This document shows, piece by piece, positions 1-6,923 of a stretch of 33,119 bases of DNA. The stretch spans positions 1-33,119 of the forward strand of contig NZ_NKHG01000015.1 of NCBI RefSeq assembly GCF_002744245.1, written 5' to 3'. The notes under the pieces are model-generated. The model saw nothing but the letters and a program-made list of their open reading frames with translations, was not told the DNA's origin and searched no databases. The position numbers and the translations under genes were made by a program. The first letter of the stretch is position 1; every line of letters starts with the position of its first letter. The stretch is from Bacillus pumilus (GTDB lineage Bacteria > Bacillota > Bacilli > Bacillales > Bacillaceae).

Positions 1-45
1 TTTTTTTCAAACAGTGCACTTATGATAGATGAGCACATCATACAC

Positions 46-129
<84 letters not shown>

Positions 130-137
130 TCAATGAT

Positions 138-167
138 ACCAAGGGTTTTAGACCTTTGGTTTTTTTG
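138..167 (+). terminator. Terminator of tRNA-Leu
   Basis: ACCAAGGG (138-145) and CCTTTGGT (153-160) form an 8-bp stem with one G-T pair, followed by a run of T. It lies directly behind the tRNA and is its intrinsic terminator. Confidence 0.85.
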
Positions 168-716
168 TGCTCTTTTTTATTAAGAAAGTGGTTACAAATA
201 ATTCCTAAAATGTGAAAATATATTGATTTAAACTCTATTTTCTATTTAAGAACCGCTACTATATAACCTTGTGTAAAACTAGGACAACTTGTTTGTTGAT
301 GAGAGAATATGAAAGGAGCAAATAGGAAATTCATCTATTCATTGGATAGATCATTATTATGTTTTAAAAATCAACTAAACAACTATAAAGAAGCTGTCCT
401 TAAAAAATTTTAAGGACAGCAAGATGACATAACATCAACTATTAATTAACAAATAAACAAACTTATGTTACTTCTGCCTAAACATCCAATACTTACATTG
501 GATTGGTTTTTATTACTCTTAGATATATCTGTTTCATAAAGCTTCTGTAGTGAAAAAATTGGTTGACTAAATTATCAATTAATCTAATTTTAATTTGGAT
601 ATTTATGTTAAATTAATTAGGGGGAATTACAAGTTAAGTGTAATCTAAGGACAAAAGATAAGGAAACTTCTTGTATTAGTTTAAACAGAATAACTGCTAA
701 TTAGTCGATATAATCT
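168..716. other. Gene-poor AT-rich stretch
   Basis: No convincing coding region is seen. The only clear structure is the perfect inverted repeat at 393-420. A strong RBS-like AAAGGAG near 313-319 is not followed by a usable long reading frame. A TATAAT at 709-714 just before the next reading frame has no good -35 at normal spacing. Confidence 0.6.
393..420. repeat. Perfect 13-bp inverted repeat
   Basis: GCTGTCCTTAAAA (393-405) and TTTTAAGGACAGC (408-420) are perfect reverse complements separated by two bases. It resembles a Bacillus terminator stem but has no T-run behind it on either strand. It may be the remains of a terminator from a lost gene. Confidence 0.8.
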
Positions 717-1079
717 GTGCGTAAATGCATTGTGATAAATATAGTGATAAAATTTGTGCTAGTGGCTGCCGAAAATTCTCCTGGTGAAAATGTCATTTCA
801 TTTGATGAGCCTTATATCTTAATGATATCGATTGGGATAGTTGTATTTTTGTTTATTCCGCCGCTGATCATGTCTTTTTATGGTCATTTTTTTGTGAGGG
901 TTATATCTGGTGTATACCAATGTTTTATTGTTCTATCCTTTCTGGGACTCATCCCAATAGGATTTTTTATTCCCGATGGCTTTTTAACCATTGTTGTTTC
1001 TATTGCAGGAACTTTAATTAGCATAACTAGCGTTATAGTAACCTTCTTTATTGGTGGAAATAAAGAAGGAGAATCTTAG
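717..1079 (+). CDS. Small hypothetical membrane protein
   Basis: Unrecognised 120-residue reading frame starting at GTG. Three hydrophobic stretches (about residues 33-55, 62-84 and 88-112) suggest three membrane segments, ending in a short charged tail GGNKEGES. The first 18 residues are also hydrophobic and could be a signal-like segment. No clear ribosome binding site precedes the GTG, an in-frame TAA lies immediately upstream, and later GTG codons could be the real start. The gene is isolated, with gaps of several hundred bases on both sides. The coherent hydrophobic pattern argues that it is or was coding, but it could be a decayed gene. Function unknown. Confidence 0.5.
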   Translation: MRKCIVINIVIKFVLVAAENSPGENVISFDEPYILMISIGIVVFLFIPPLIMSFYGHFFVRVISGVYQCFIVLSFLGLIPIGFFIPDGFLTIVVSIAGTLISITSVIVTFFIGGNKEGES

Positions 1080-1468
1080 CTGAATAAATAAAAAGGTTAG
1101 AAGGCTCTATTCTTATTTCAGGAAACGAGCTTACTTTTTATAGGTTTTCTGTTGCGGATGACTAAATCTTTGATAACTGATTGTTGCTTGTAGGTATAGT
1201 TTTTTTAGAAGCGAAGTTATAGAGTGTATCCATTATTACGCTACAACTTAGTAAAGAAGAGCTCATTATAACTACGTGTTGCCATTCTTAATATATGGAA
1301 ATGCTCCAAGTATCAAGGGCATCATCATTAGCATGGATTAAATAGTTATCATTTTAAAAAATTGAACTCAATTCCCTTACAATACTTTTTATATAGCGAT
1401 TCATCTCGTTTTATTAAATGTTTTAAACAATATAAAGGATTCATTTTTGACCTTACATATCAAAGAAA
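1080..1468. other. Intergenic stretch before cspC
   Basis: No reading frame, RNA gene or strong hairpin was recognised between the small membrane protein and the cspC promoter. It is AT-rich and looks non-coding. Confidence 0.5.
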
Positions 1469-1497
1469 TTGCAATTATTTCCGAATCATGCTATAAT
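1469..1497 (+). promoter_or_regulatory. cspC sigma-A promoter
   Basis: TTGCAA (1469-1474), a 17-bp spacer and TATAAT (1492-1497). Transcription from here would give a leader of about 115 nt before the cspC start, in line with the long structured 5' leaders known for cold-shock mRNAs. A second possible pair lies inside that leader: TTGAGG (1553-1558) and TATAAT (1578-1583), with a 19-bp spacer. Confidence 0.75.
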
Positions 1498-1618
1498 AAG
1501 AATAATTATTTTTGTTCGGCGTAAAGGATAGCATGAAGAAAGACTTTTCGTCTTGAGGATACTTTGGGCAAGGATAGTATAATACATTGTGTGGTAAACG
1601 CACTAGGAGGCAACAAAC

Positions 1619-1822
1619 ATGGAACAAGGTACAGTAAAATGGTTTAACGCAGAAAAAGGTTTTGGATTTATCGAACGTGAAGAAGGAGACGATGTATTTG
1701 TACACTTCTCTGCTATCCAAGGTGACGGCTTCAAATCTTTAGACGAAGGTCAAAAAGTATCTTTTGACGTTGAGCAAGGCTCTCGTGGAGCTCAAGCTGC
1801 TAACGTTCAAAAAGTAGCTTAA
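1619..1822 (+). CDS. cspC: Cold shock protein CspC
   Basis: A 67-residue single cold-shock domain protein that binds single-stranded RNA and DNA and acts as an RNA chaperone in the cytoplasm. The RNA-binding motifs are visible: RNP1 KGFGFI at residues 13-18 and RNP2 VFVHF at 26-30. The N-terminus [20 protein letters not shown] matches B. subtilis CspC from memory, rather than CspB or CspD, and the length is normal. AGGAGG (1604-1609) lies 9 bases before the ATG. The gene is monocistronic, with its own promoter, a long leader and a strong terminator. Expression is probably cold- and stationary-phase-responsive through the leader, as in the family; this is inference. Confidence 0.95.
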   Translation: MEQGTVKWFNAEKGFGFIEREEGDDVFVHFSAIQGDGFKSLDEGQKVSFDVEQGSRGAQAANVQKVA

Positions 1823-1838
1823 TCTTCAACTATTTTAA

Positions 1839-1869
1839 AACAGGTTCTCCATTGAGAGCCTGTTTTTTT
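1839..1869 (+). terminator. cspC terminator
   Basis: AACAGGTTCTC (1839-1849), a 4-base loop and GAGAGCCTGTT (1854-1864) form an 11-bp stem with one G-T pair, followed by T residues. Confidence 0.9.
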
Positions 1870-1876
1870 CTGCAGT

Positions 1877-1906
1877 AAAAAACCCTACTCAGCGTGCCGA
1901 GTAGGG
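1877..1906 (-). terminator. Minus-strand terminator facing ydeB
   Basis: CCCTACTC (1883-1890) and GAGTAGGG (1899-1906) form a stem; on the minus strand it is followed by T6. It is placed to stop transcription arriving from ydeB, about 240 bases upstream. Confidence 0.7.
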
Positions 1907-2150
1907 AGATGTTACAAGGTAATCGTAAAAAATTCATGCTTCAAAGGTTTATCAACAGTATAGCATATTAGATTGACAATATGCGGAATTTGCATAAATA
2001 ATTTCTTTTTCTTTAGTGAGTTGGAGAATGGGGATTTGTTAACAAAAGAGGTGAATGTTCCAACTGTAAGGTGAATAAGTTGAATGTCTTTGAAACGATT
2101 TACTGTTCAAAATCATATTCGTGAAAAAGATAAAGAGCCGATAAAGAATC

Positions 2151-2612
2151 TTAACAGAAACTTTTTATTTGATTTTCAGTAATTCCTTTGATGACTTCAA
2201 GCTCACTAAGTAAATACCCATAAGCATCGTCAAGCATTTTCTTTTCGCTTGCATTCAGTCTTTTTTCTTTTTTCATTCGCATGAGATCACGTACAACTTC
2301 AGCGCTATCTTGTATGTCGCCCGTTTTTATTTTGTTTGTGTTGATTTTAAATCTTTCTTTCCACGGCAGTAATTTATCTGATGGTCCATTCTGAAAAATG
2401 TGAATAATGTTCTTTAATGCAATTATATCTGTAACGGGTCTTATACTTGACCCCGACATCTTCCTTGTTGGAATCATCACTTTCATATGGCTAACGAACA
2501 TCTTAATGACATAATACTGTTGTTTTTCATCAGAGAATTCTTTTTCTTCTATGGCTTCAATTATACCTGCACCATGCATTGGATAAACAATGTTATCACC
2601 AATTTGAAACAT
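2151..2612 (-). CDS. ydeB: CarD-like transcription regulator YdeB
   Basis: A 153-residue protein of the CarD_CdnL_TRCF family. Proteins of this family bind the RNA polymerase beta subunit through an N-terminal Tudor-like domain, here about residues 1-60 starting MFQIGDNIVYPMHGAG. A helical C-terminal domain contacts promoter DNA. The sequence closely resembles B. subtilis YdeB (recalled), including the ending TENQIKSFC. I place the start at the ATG at 2612: an upstream in-frame ATG at 2627 is part of the ribosome binding site GGAGGTGG itself, which sits at proper distance from the inner ATG. It is a single gene with a probable terminator at 1877-1906. Confidence 0.9.
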   Translation of the reverse strand: MFQIGDNIVYPMHGAGIIEAIEEKEFSDEKQQYYVIKMFVSHMKVMIPTRKMSGSSIRPVTDIIALKNIIHIFQNGPSDKLLPWKERFKINTNKIKTGDIQDSAEVVRDLMRMKKEKRLNASEKKMLDDAYGYLLSELEVIKGITENQIKSFC

Positions 2613-2627
2613 ATCATCCACCTCCAT

Positions 2628-3058
2628 ATATAGTACCTACTTTAAGGATACCACACATAGAGGTGAAATAATCAAATTTTTAATAATAACATGATTATTT
2701 ATTTAGTGTCAATGATTTTTGATCAAATTATGAGAGAATAATTTATTTATTTCGCCACTTCTCATATGTAGCTTTTTGACGTATCTTTGACAATCAAAAT
2801 CCTCGGAATAAGAAAAACAGGGTGACCATGATTAGTAAATAGATACAGTCTCAAGCAATCACTACTTTTTTGAGATAAGTCCGTTTTGAAACGACTTCTT
2901 TTTTGTATCTCGTATGAACGCAAAACCTAACACTGTGATCAGCAATAAATGTTTAAACAGGATATCTACATCTTCACCTCTAACACTTCATATATCCATC
3001 ACCCATTAAATATAGACAGATGACTCATGAGGGCATCATAATAAATGGTTGAAACATG
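2628..3058. other. Intergenic stretch between ydeB and adhA
   Basis: No gene recognised. It holds one orphan terminator-like hairpin at 2877-2903. The remainder is AT-rich without a plausible reading frame. Confidence 0.5.
2877..2903 (+). terminator. Orphan terminator-like hairpin
   Basis: AAGTC-CGTTT (2877 onward) pairs with AAACGACTT (ending 2897) with one bulged base, followed by CTTTTTT. There is no plus-strand gene directly upstream, so it may be left over from a deleted gene. Confidence 0.5.
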
Positions 3059-3086
3059 AAAAGACTAGCCAATGAGGCTAGCCTTT
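3059..3086 (-). terminator. adhA terminator
   Basis: On the minus strand AAGGCTAGCC, a 5-base loop and GGCTAGTCTT form a 10-bp stem with one G-T pair ending in TTTT, just behind the adhA stop codon. Confidence 0.85.
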
Positions 3087-3101
3087 CAAAATGAAATTCG
3101 A

Positions 3102-4151
3102 TCATAGTGTTGAAATATCAATAACAAAGCGGTAACGAACATCACTTTTAAGTACGCGTTCGTAGGCTTCATCGACTTGATTTGCGTTAATCACTTCAAT
3201 TTGTGGCGCGATGCTGTGAGTAGCTGCGAAATTCAGCATTTCTTGTGTTTCTTGGATGCCGCCAACGAGTGATCCAGCAATGCTGCGACGACCGGTAATT
3301 AATGAAAAGACGTGAAATTGATCTGGCTCAGCTGGTGCACCGACGTTTACCAAGGTTCCGTCGACACGAAGTAAGGACAAATAGGCGTCCACGTTGATAT
3401 TGGCAGAGACCGTATTTAAAATGACATCATATTGACCGGCTAGTGCTTTAAATGTTTCAGGATCACTAGTAGCAAAATAGTCTTTTGCGCCAAATGATAA
3501 GGCCTCGTCTTTTTTATTTAAAGAGCGGCTTAGAACAGTGATCTCAGCGCCAAGTGCATGAGCGAATTGAATCGCCACATGGCCGAGACCGCCCATCCCG
3601 ACAATGGCAACCTTTTTGCCGGGCCCTACATCCCAGTGCTTTAATGGCGAAAAGGTTGTAATTCCAGCACAGAGAAGAGGGCTTGCCACATCAAGGGAAA
3701 GTTGGTCAGGAATGCTGACGACAAATCGTTCTGTGACGACAATCTTTTGACTGTAGCCGCCATAAGTCGGCTCTCCATCATAATCAAGGTTATTATAGGT
3801 TTGAACGACCCCTTTTGTGCAATATTGCTCATCGTCATTTTGGCAATATTCACATGTGCCGCAGGAATCCACAAAACAACCAACTCCTACACGATCTCCA
3901 ACCTTAAACTTCGTGACAGCATCCCCTACAGCTGCAACGACCCCAGTAATTTCATGGCCTGGAACCATTGGGAAAATACCGCCGCCCCAATCATCAAAGG
4001 CGCTGTGGATATCTGAATGACAAATCCCGCTAAATTGAATATCAATTAAAATATCATGTGGACGAAGCGCTCTTCGTTCAATGGTTGTCCGTTCAAAGTT
4101 TGCTTTTGCATGAGAAACACTTAAAACGTGTGATTGATGCGTCTGACACAT
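3102..4151 (-). CDS. adhA: Zinc-dependent alcohol/aldehyde dehydrogenase AdhA
   Basis: A 349-residue NAD(P)-dependent zinc alcohol dehydrogenase of the cinnamyl-alcohol dehydrogenase type. It probably reduces toxic aldehydes, as described for B. subtilis AdhA in formaldehyde and methylglyoxal stress. Likely catalytic zinc ligands are C44, H66/E67 (GHE) and C161. Structural zinc cysteines are C97, C100, C103 and C111. The Rossmann motif GMGGLG is at residues 185-190. The protein aligns along its length with remembered B. subtilis AdhA, including the ending YRFVIDIST. AGGATGA precedes the ATG. The regulator gene adhR is divergent upstream and a MerR-type promoter drives adhA. Confidence 0.93.
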   Translation of the reverse strand: MCQTHQSHVLSVSHAKANFERTTIERRALRPHDILIDIQFSGICHSDIHSAFDDWGGGIFPMVPGHEITGVVAAVGDAVTKFKVGDRVGVGCFVDSCGTCEYCQNDDEQYCTKGVVQTYNNLDYDGEPTYGGYSQKIVVTERFVVSIPDQLSLDVASPLLCAGITTFSPLKHWDVGPGKKVAIVGMGGLGHVAIQFAHALGAEITVLSRSLNKKDEALSFGAKDYFATSDPETFKALAGQYDVILNTVSANINVDAYLSLLRVDGTLVNVGAPAEPDQFHVFSLITGRRSIAGSLVGGIQETQEMLNFAATHSIAPQIEVINANQVDEAYERVLKSDVRYRFVIDISTL

Positions 4152-4194
4152 TCTTGATCATCCTTTCAAAAATGAATTTCGGTTCTTCTCCTAT

Positions 4195-4225
4195 ACTGTA
4201 CGTCTTAAAGTGAACTTTAAGTCAA
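4195..4225 (-). promoter_or_regulatory. adhA promoter with 19-bp spacer and AdhR operator
   Basis: On the minus strand -35 TTGACT (4220-4225) and -10 TACAGT (4195-4200) are separated by 19 bp. The spacer region holds the inverted repeat CTTAAAG-N4-CTTTAAG (4204-4221). An overlong spacer with a centred palindrome is the hallmark of MerR-family activation, where the regulator untwists DNA to align the two boxes. Confidence 0.85.
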
Positions 4226-4352
4226 GGTGGAACCCTTCAGCGTAACGAATTTAGTCTTTTGCATCATCCTTGAGTAAGAATTGAGCCAAAAGCATCTTGT
4301 TTTCTCTATCAAAATGGAGATGATGAGAAAAGAGAGATCGCTATCGAAAAAA

Positions 4353-4383
4353 TTGACTTCATATTCAATTGACATGGTATGGT
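4353..4383 (+). promoter_or_regulatory. Probable adhR promoter
   Basis: TTGACT (4353-4358) and TATGGT (4378-4383) are separated by 19 bp, just before the adhR ribosome binding site. The palindrome of the adhA promoter is not seen here. The long spacer may mean a weak promoter or control by the regulator itself. Confidence 0.4.
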
Positions 4384-4409
4384 GAAAGAATGAAGAGAAG
4401 GGTGAAAAA

Positions 4410-4814
4410 ATGAAAATAGCACAAGCTGCCAAGCAGCTCGATTTATCCACTGCGACGCTCAGGTACTATGAGAACATTGGTTTAATAAGACCAATCAGGC
4501 GTGATGAGAATGGTATTCGAGATTATACAGAGGATGATATTCAATGGATAGAATTTATCAAGTGTATGAGAAATGCAGGTCTTTCAATCGATGCGCTTAG
4601 AGAATATACGGCTTTATTTATTGAGGGAGATGATCATACATTGTCCTCACGGAAAAGCATTTTGGTTAATGAAAGAGAAAGACTCGTAGAAAAACAAAAG
4701 GAAATCGAAGATACGATTAAACGATTAGATTATAAGATAGAAAGTTATGAAGATATTATCCACAATCATGAAAAAAGACTGGCATATCGGCTAAAGAAGA
4801 GTTCCATCTCATGA
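4410..4814 (+). CDS. adhR: MerR-family aldehyde-responsive regulator AdhR
   Basis: A 134-residue regulator of the MerR/NmlR type. The N-terminal winged helix-turn-helix has the family signature TLRYYENIGLIRP (about residues 16-28), followed by a dimerising coiled coil about 75-120. A single cysteine, C52 in FIKCMRNAGLS, is at the position reported for the thiol sensor of B. subtilis AdhR, which senses reactive carbonyls by thiol modification (recalled). It lies divergent to adhA with the operator between them. GAAGGGTGA lies before the ATG. The C-terminal tail differs from B. subtilis as far as I recall. Confidence 0.9.
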   Translation: MKIAQAAKQLDLSTATLRYYENIGLIRPIRRDENGIRDYTEDDIQWIEFIKCMRNAGLSIDALREYTALFIEGDDHTLSSRKSILVNERERLVEKQKEIEDTIKRLDYKIESYEDIIHNHEKRLAYRLKKSSIS

Positions 4815-4815
4815 T

Positions 4816-4842
4816 AAAACCTGTGACAAGTCACAGGTTTTT
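4816..4842. terminator. Bidirectional terminator between adhR and bglS
   Basis: AAAACCTGTGAC (4816-4827) and GTCACAGGTTTT (4830-4841) are perfect complements flanked by A and T runs. It can end both convergent genes. Confidence 0.9.
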
Positions 4843-4852
4843 AATCATGAGG

Positions 4853-5584
4853 CTATTTTTTTGTGTAACGCACCCAATTGTAATGTGCGTGGAGCGGTGT
4901 CACGCCATTGTAGGAGCCGAGCCATTCATCGACACCTGCACCATTCCATAGGTTCATCATGATTTTTCCAGGTGTTTGAGGGATTTGCGTGGTGGCGGTA
5001 TGTTTTAATTGTCCATCGACATACCATTTAATTGAGTTTGGTTGCCAGTCAAATGCATACGTATGATAAGCATTTGCTGCATCAAAACCAAGGTTGACGA
5101 TCTTTTCATGATTTCCTACACCATTGGTATAGTAGTTGAATTGCACCTTTGTCGTATCTTTTCCTAGAAATTCGATGTCAATCTCATCCCAAGGCGTACC
5201 ATCAGTCGGTCCCGTATAAGTAAAGAACGAAGACACGATCCCTACATTTTTGGCTGGTTTCATGCTAACTTCGTAAAGTCCGTAGCCGTACGTTTGAGTG
5301 GAGCGGTTTTCTCCGCAGTCAAACTTGTTATAGGAGGGACTTGTGAGCGATAAACGCATTTCACCTAATGAGGTCATGGACACATTATTTGCACGCCATG
5401 TACAGTTAAACATGTTTCCATTCGAGTACCCATCTGCTTTTTGCCATAGCCCAGTATGATAATGGTTAAAAGGATCATAAAACGATCCACCTGTTTGTGC
5501 TGAGGCAGCAGAAGCAAATGTGGACAAACTCAAGAATAATCCAGTGACAAGCAGCATCAACATTCGTTTCACACGGTAAGACAT
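4853..5584 (-). CDS. bglS: Secreted beta-1,3-1,4-glucanase (lichenase), GH16
   Basis: A 243-residue endo-beta-1,3-1,4-glucanase that cuts lichenan and cereal mixed-linkage glucan outside the cell. A signal peptide (residues 1-29, cleaved after ASA before QTGG) leads into a single glycosyl hydrolase family 16 domain. The active-site motif DEIDIEFLG carries E134 (nucleophile), D136 and E138 (acid/base) in precursor numbering. C61 and C90 can form the family disulfide. Length is normal for Bacillus lichenases. GAGGGGA precedes the ATG. Just upstream is a near-perfect CcpA site. I see no LicT-type antiterminator plus terminator in the leader, unlike what is known for B. subtilis bglS. Confidence 0.95.
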   Translation of the reverse strand: MSYRVKRMLMLLVTGLFLSLSTFASAASAQTGGSFYDPFNHYHTGLWQKADGYSNGNMFNCTWRANNVSMTSLGEMRLSLTSPSYNKFDCGENRSTQTYGYGLYEVSMKPAKNVGIVSSFFTYTGPTDGTPWDEIDIEFLGKDTTKVQFNYYTNGVGNHEKIVNLGFDAANAYHTYAFDWQPNSIKWYVDGQLKHTATTQIPQTPGKIMMNLWNGAGVDEWLGSYNGVTPLHAHYNWVRYTKK

Positions 5585-5607
5585 GTAGGCATTCCCCTCT
5601 CTTTTTT

Positions 5608-5623
5608 TTGAAAGCGTTTTCTT
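5608..5623. promoter_or_regulatory. CcpA cre site of bglS
   Basis: TTGAAAGCGTTTTCTT fits the catabolite-responsive element consensus WTGNAARCGNWWWCAW except near its last bases. It lies about 25-40 bases before the bglS start and downstream of a candidate -10 (TATAAT on the minus strand, 5665-5670), so CcpA bound here would block transcription when good sugars are present. Confidence 0.85.
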
Positions 5624-5744
5624 TATTGATCATACATGATTCTTTCTAAATGGAAAATCGGTCTATTATATGATATTAAAGAGGATTTTTTGCTAGATTC
5701 TTCTCTTACTTCACAGGAAGTTATTAAAGAGAATGCATAAACAG

Positions 5745-5792
5745 AAAAAGATCAAAAACTCATGCTGTTAAAATTTGAGTTTTGATCTTTTT
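5745..5792. terminator. Terminator-like inverted repeat
   Basis: AGATCAAAAACTCA (from 5749) and TGAGTTTTGATCT (5776-5788) form a long stem with one bulged base, flanked by A-run and T-run. On the minus strand it would terminate the esterase remnant. Confidence 0.75.
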
Positions 5793-5808
5793 CATCCCAT
5801 TTACTAAC

Positions 5809-6130
5809 TTACTTTGGCTGCGCAATATCTAATAAACAATCCACAAGCTCTTTCTTCCTCGAATAAAACGGAAAATGATCAGCATCAAGTGTATAGATGC
5901 GCTCAAAAGGTCTAGTGGCATACATACGTCTTTGCAAGTCCAACGGAATGGAGCGGTCATTTGTTGTTTCAATATAGACGCTGGGAACACGTCCAAAGCG
6001 TTCCTTTGTCAGTTTTACTTTATGTTCAAAGGCCGAACAGGATGTGGCCTTATGTTTCTTAAACAATTGCAGGTCATCCTCCGAACTTTATCCTCCGCAA
6101 TGAATTCTTCCATTAATGAGAGGGTCTGAT
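5809..6130 (-). pseudogene. Remnant of an alpha/beta hydrolase (esterase type)
   Basis: Only about the last 90 residues of an alpha/beta hydrolase remain open, reading from about DLQLFKKHK through VPSVYIETTNDRSIPL to a typical C-terminus with the catalytic histidine context DADHFPFYSRKKEL. An in-frame TAA lies just upstream. The short upstream stretch in another frame (ending EEFIAEDKV) looks like more of the same gene after a frameshift. A complete enzyme of this salicylate-esterase/hydroxynitrile-lyase-like group would be about 230-260 residues with a GxSxG motif, which is absent. The 5' part has been replaced by the promoter of the neighbouring tetR gene. Not functional as seen. Confidence 0.75.
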
Positions 6131-6144
6131 TAAAAAAAGAATGA

Positions 6145-6192
6145 TTGACAAAGCGGACAGTTGTCCGTAAGATAATACCGGTACAATTGTCC
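6145..6192 (+). promoter_or_regulatory. tetR/exporter promoter with two operator copies
   Basis: TTGACA (6145-6150), 17-bp spacer, TAAGAT (6168-6173). The palindrome CGGACA-GT-TGTCCG (6154-6167) fills the spacer. A second copy with the shared pattern ACAnTTGTCC (6183-6192) lies just after the -10. Binding of the downstream TetR protein here would shut off its own transcription. Confidence 0.75.
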
Positions 6193-6271
6193 TAATGAAA
6201 AAACCAAAGAGATTTGATTTAACACATAGAGATACGTGCAATGTGGATGAAGGTAAAGAAGGTGAAGCATC

Positions 6272-6844
6272 ATGGAAAAGGATATTGGAAAGGAAATTGA
6301 AGAGGTCGCTTTTTCTTTGTTTCAAGAATTTGGTGTGGAAAATGTCAGCATGCATAAAATTGCAAAAACCGCTGGTGTTGGGCAGGGCACTCTTTATCGC
6401 CGTTATGCCAATAAAAGTGATTTGTGCCTTTCTATCCTTGGAGAAAGATTTGAACAACTGATCCCTGCTTTGCATCTTTACTTGAGTAAAATCAGTGATC
6501 AGCCAGTTCGTGAACGTTTGCGCTATGTTCTTGAAGAAATTCATCTCAACGTCGGTCATCATTTAGATTGGATTCGGATGCTCACAATCTCTGGAAATTT
6601 AGAGCAGACAAGTAAAGTATATGATTGTCATTACAGTCAATCGCTTAAACAAATCATTCGTGATTTGCTTGAGGAAGCAGAAGAAAAAGGAGAAGCGAAC
6701 ATACAGGATATTGAACTGACGACTTTATGTATGTGCACTCCGATGACGCCGGAACTTATGTATTATATTCATGGATCTGGTTATTCAATTGAAAAAATTG
6801 TTCAATTCGCTGCAGAAAAACAGATTTTATCTGTCTTTCAATAG
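6272..6844 (+). CDS. TetR-family repressor (drug exporter module)
   Basis: A 190-residue TetR/AcrR regulator. The helix-turn-helix lies about residues 24-46 (VSMHKIAKTAGVGQGTLYRR followed by YANKSDL). The rest is a helical ligand-binding domain, SBP-like, with no named relative recognised. GAAGGTGA precedes the ATG. The exporter gene follows 79 bases downstream, and an autoregulated promoter with two palindromes lies upstream. By position it represses itself and the exporter until a drug-like ligand binds, comparable to LmrA-LmrB of B. subtilis, though I do not claim orthology with LmrA. Confidence 0.85.
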   Translation: MEKDIGKEIEEVAFSLFQEFGVENVSMHKIAKTAGVGQGTLYRRYANKSDLCLSILGERFEQLIPALHLYLSKISDQPVRERLRYVLEEIHLNVGHHLDWIRMLTISGNLEQTSKVYDCHYSQSLKQIIRDLLEEAEEKGEANIQDIELTTLCMCTPMTPELMYYIHGSGYSIEKIVQFAAEKQILSVFQ

Positions 6845-6923
6845 ACAATGAAGCGGCTCATCTCTGACCAGCCTGACTTCCTATGATTAACCTAAATTGA
6901 AAAAGAAAAGGAGCCAACTTAAT

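Noticed and set aside
1475-1720. 81-codon minus-strand reading frame over cspC and its leader
   Set aside because: It is antisense to the highly conserved cspC, has no ribosome binding site and an unnatural composition.
6195-6461. 88-codon plus-strand frame starting before tetR
   Set aside because: It overlaps the true tetR gene in another frame; the TetR frame has the conserved domain and the ribosome binding site.
6113-6562. 149-codon minus-strand frame crossing the tetR promoter and gene start
   Set aside because: It runs antisense through a clear TetR helix-turn-helix gene and its operator.
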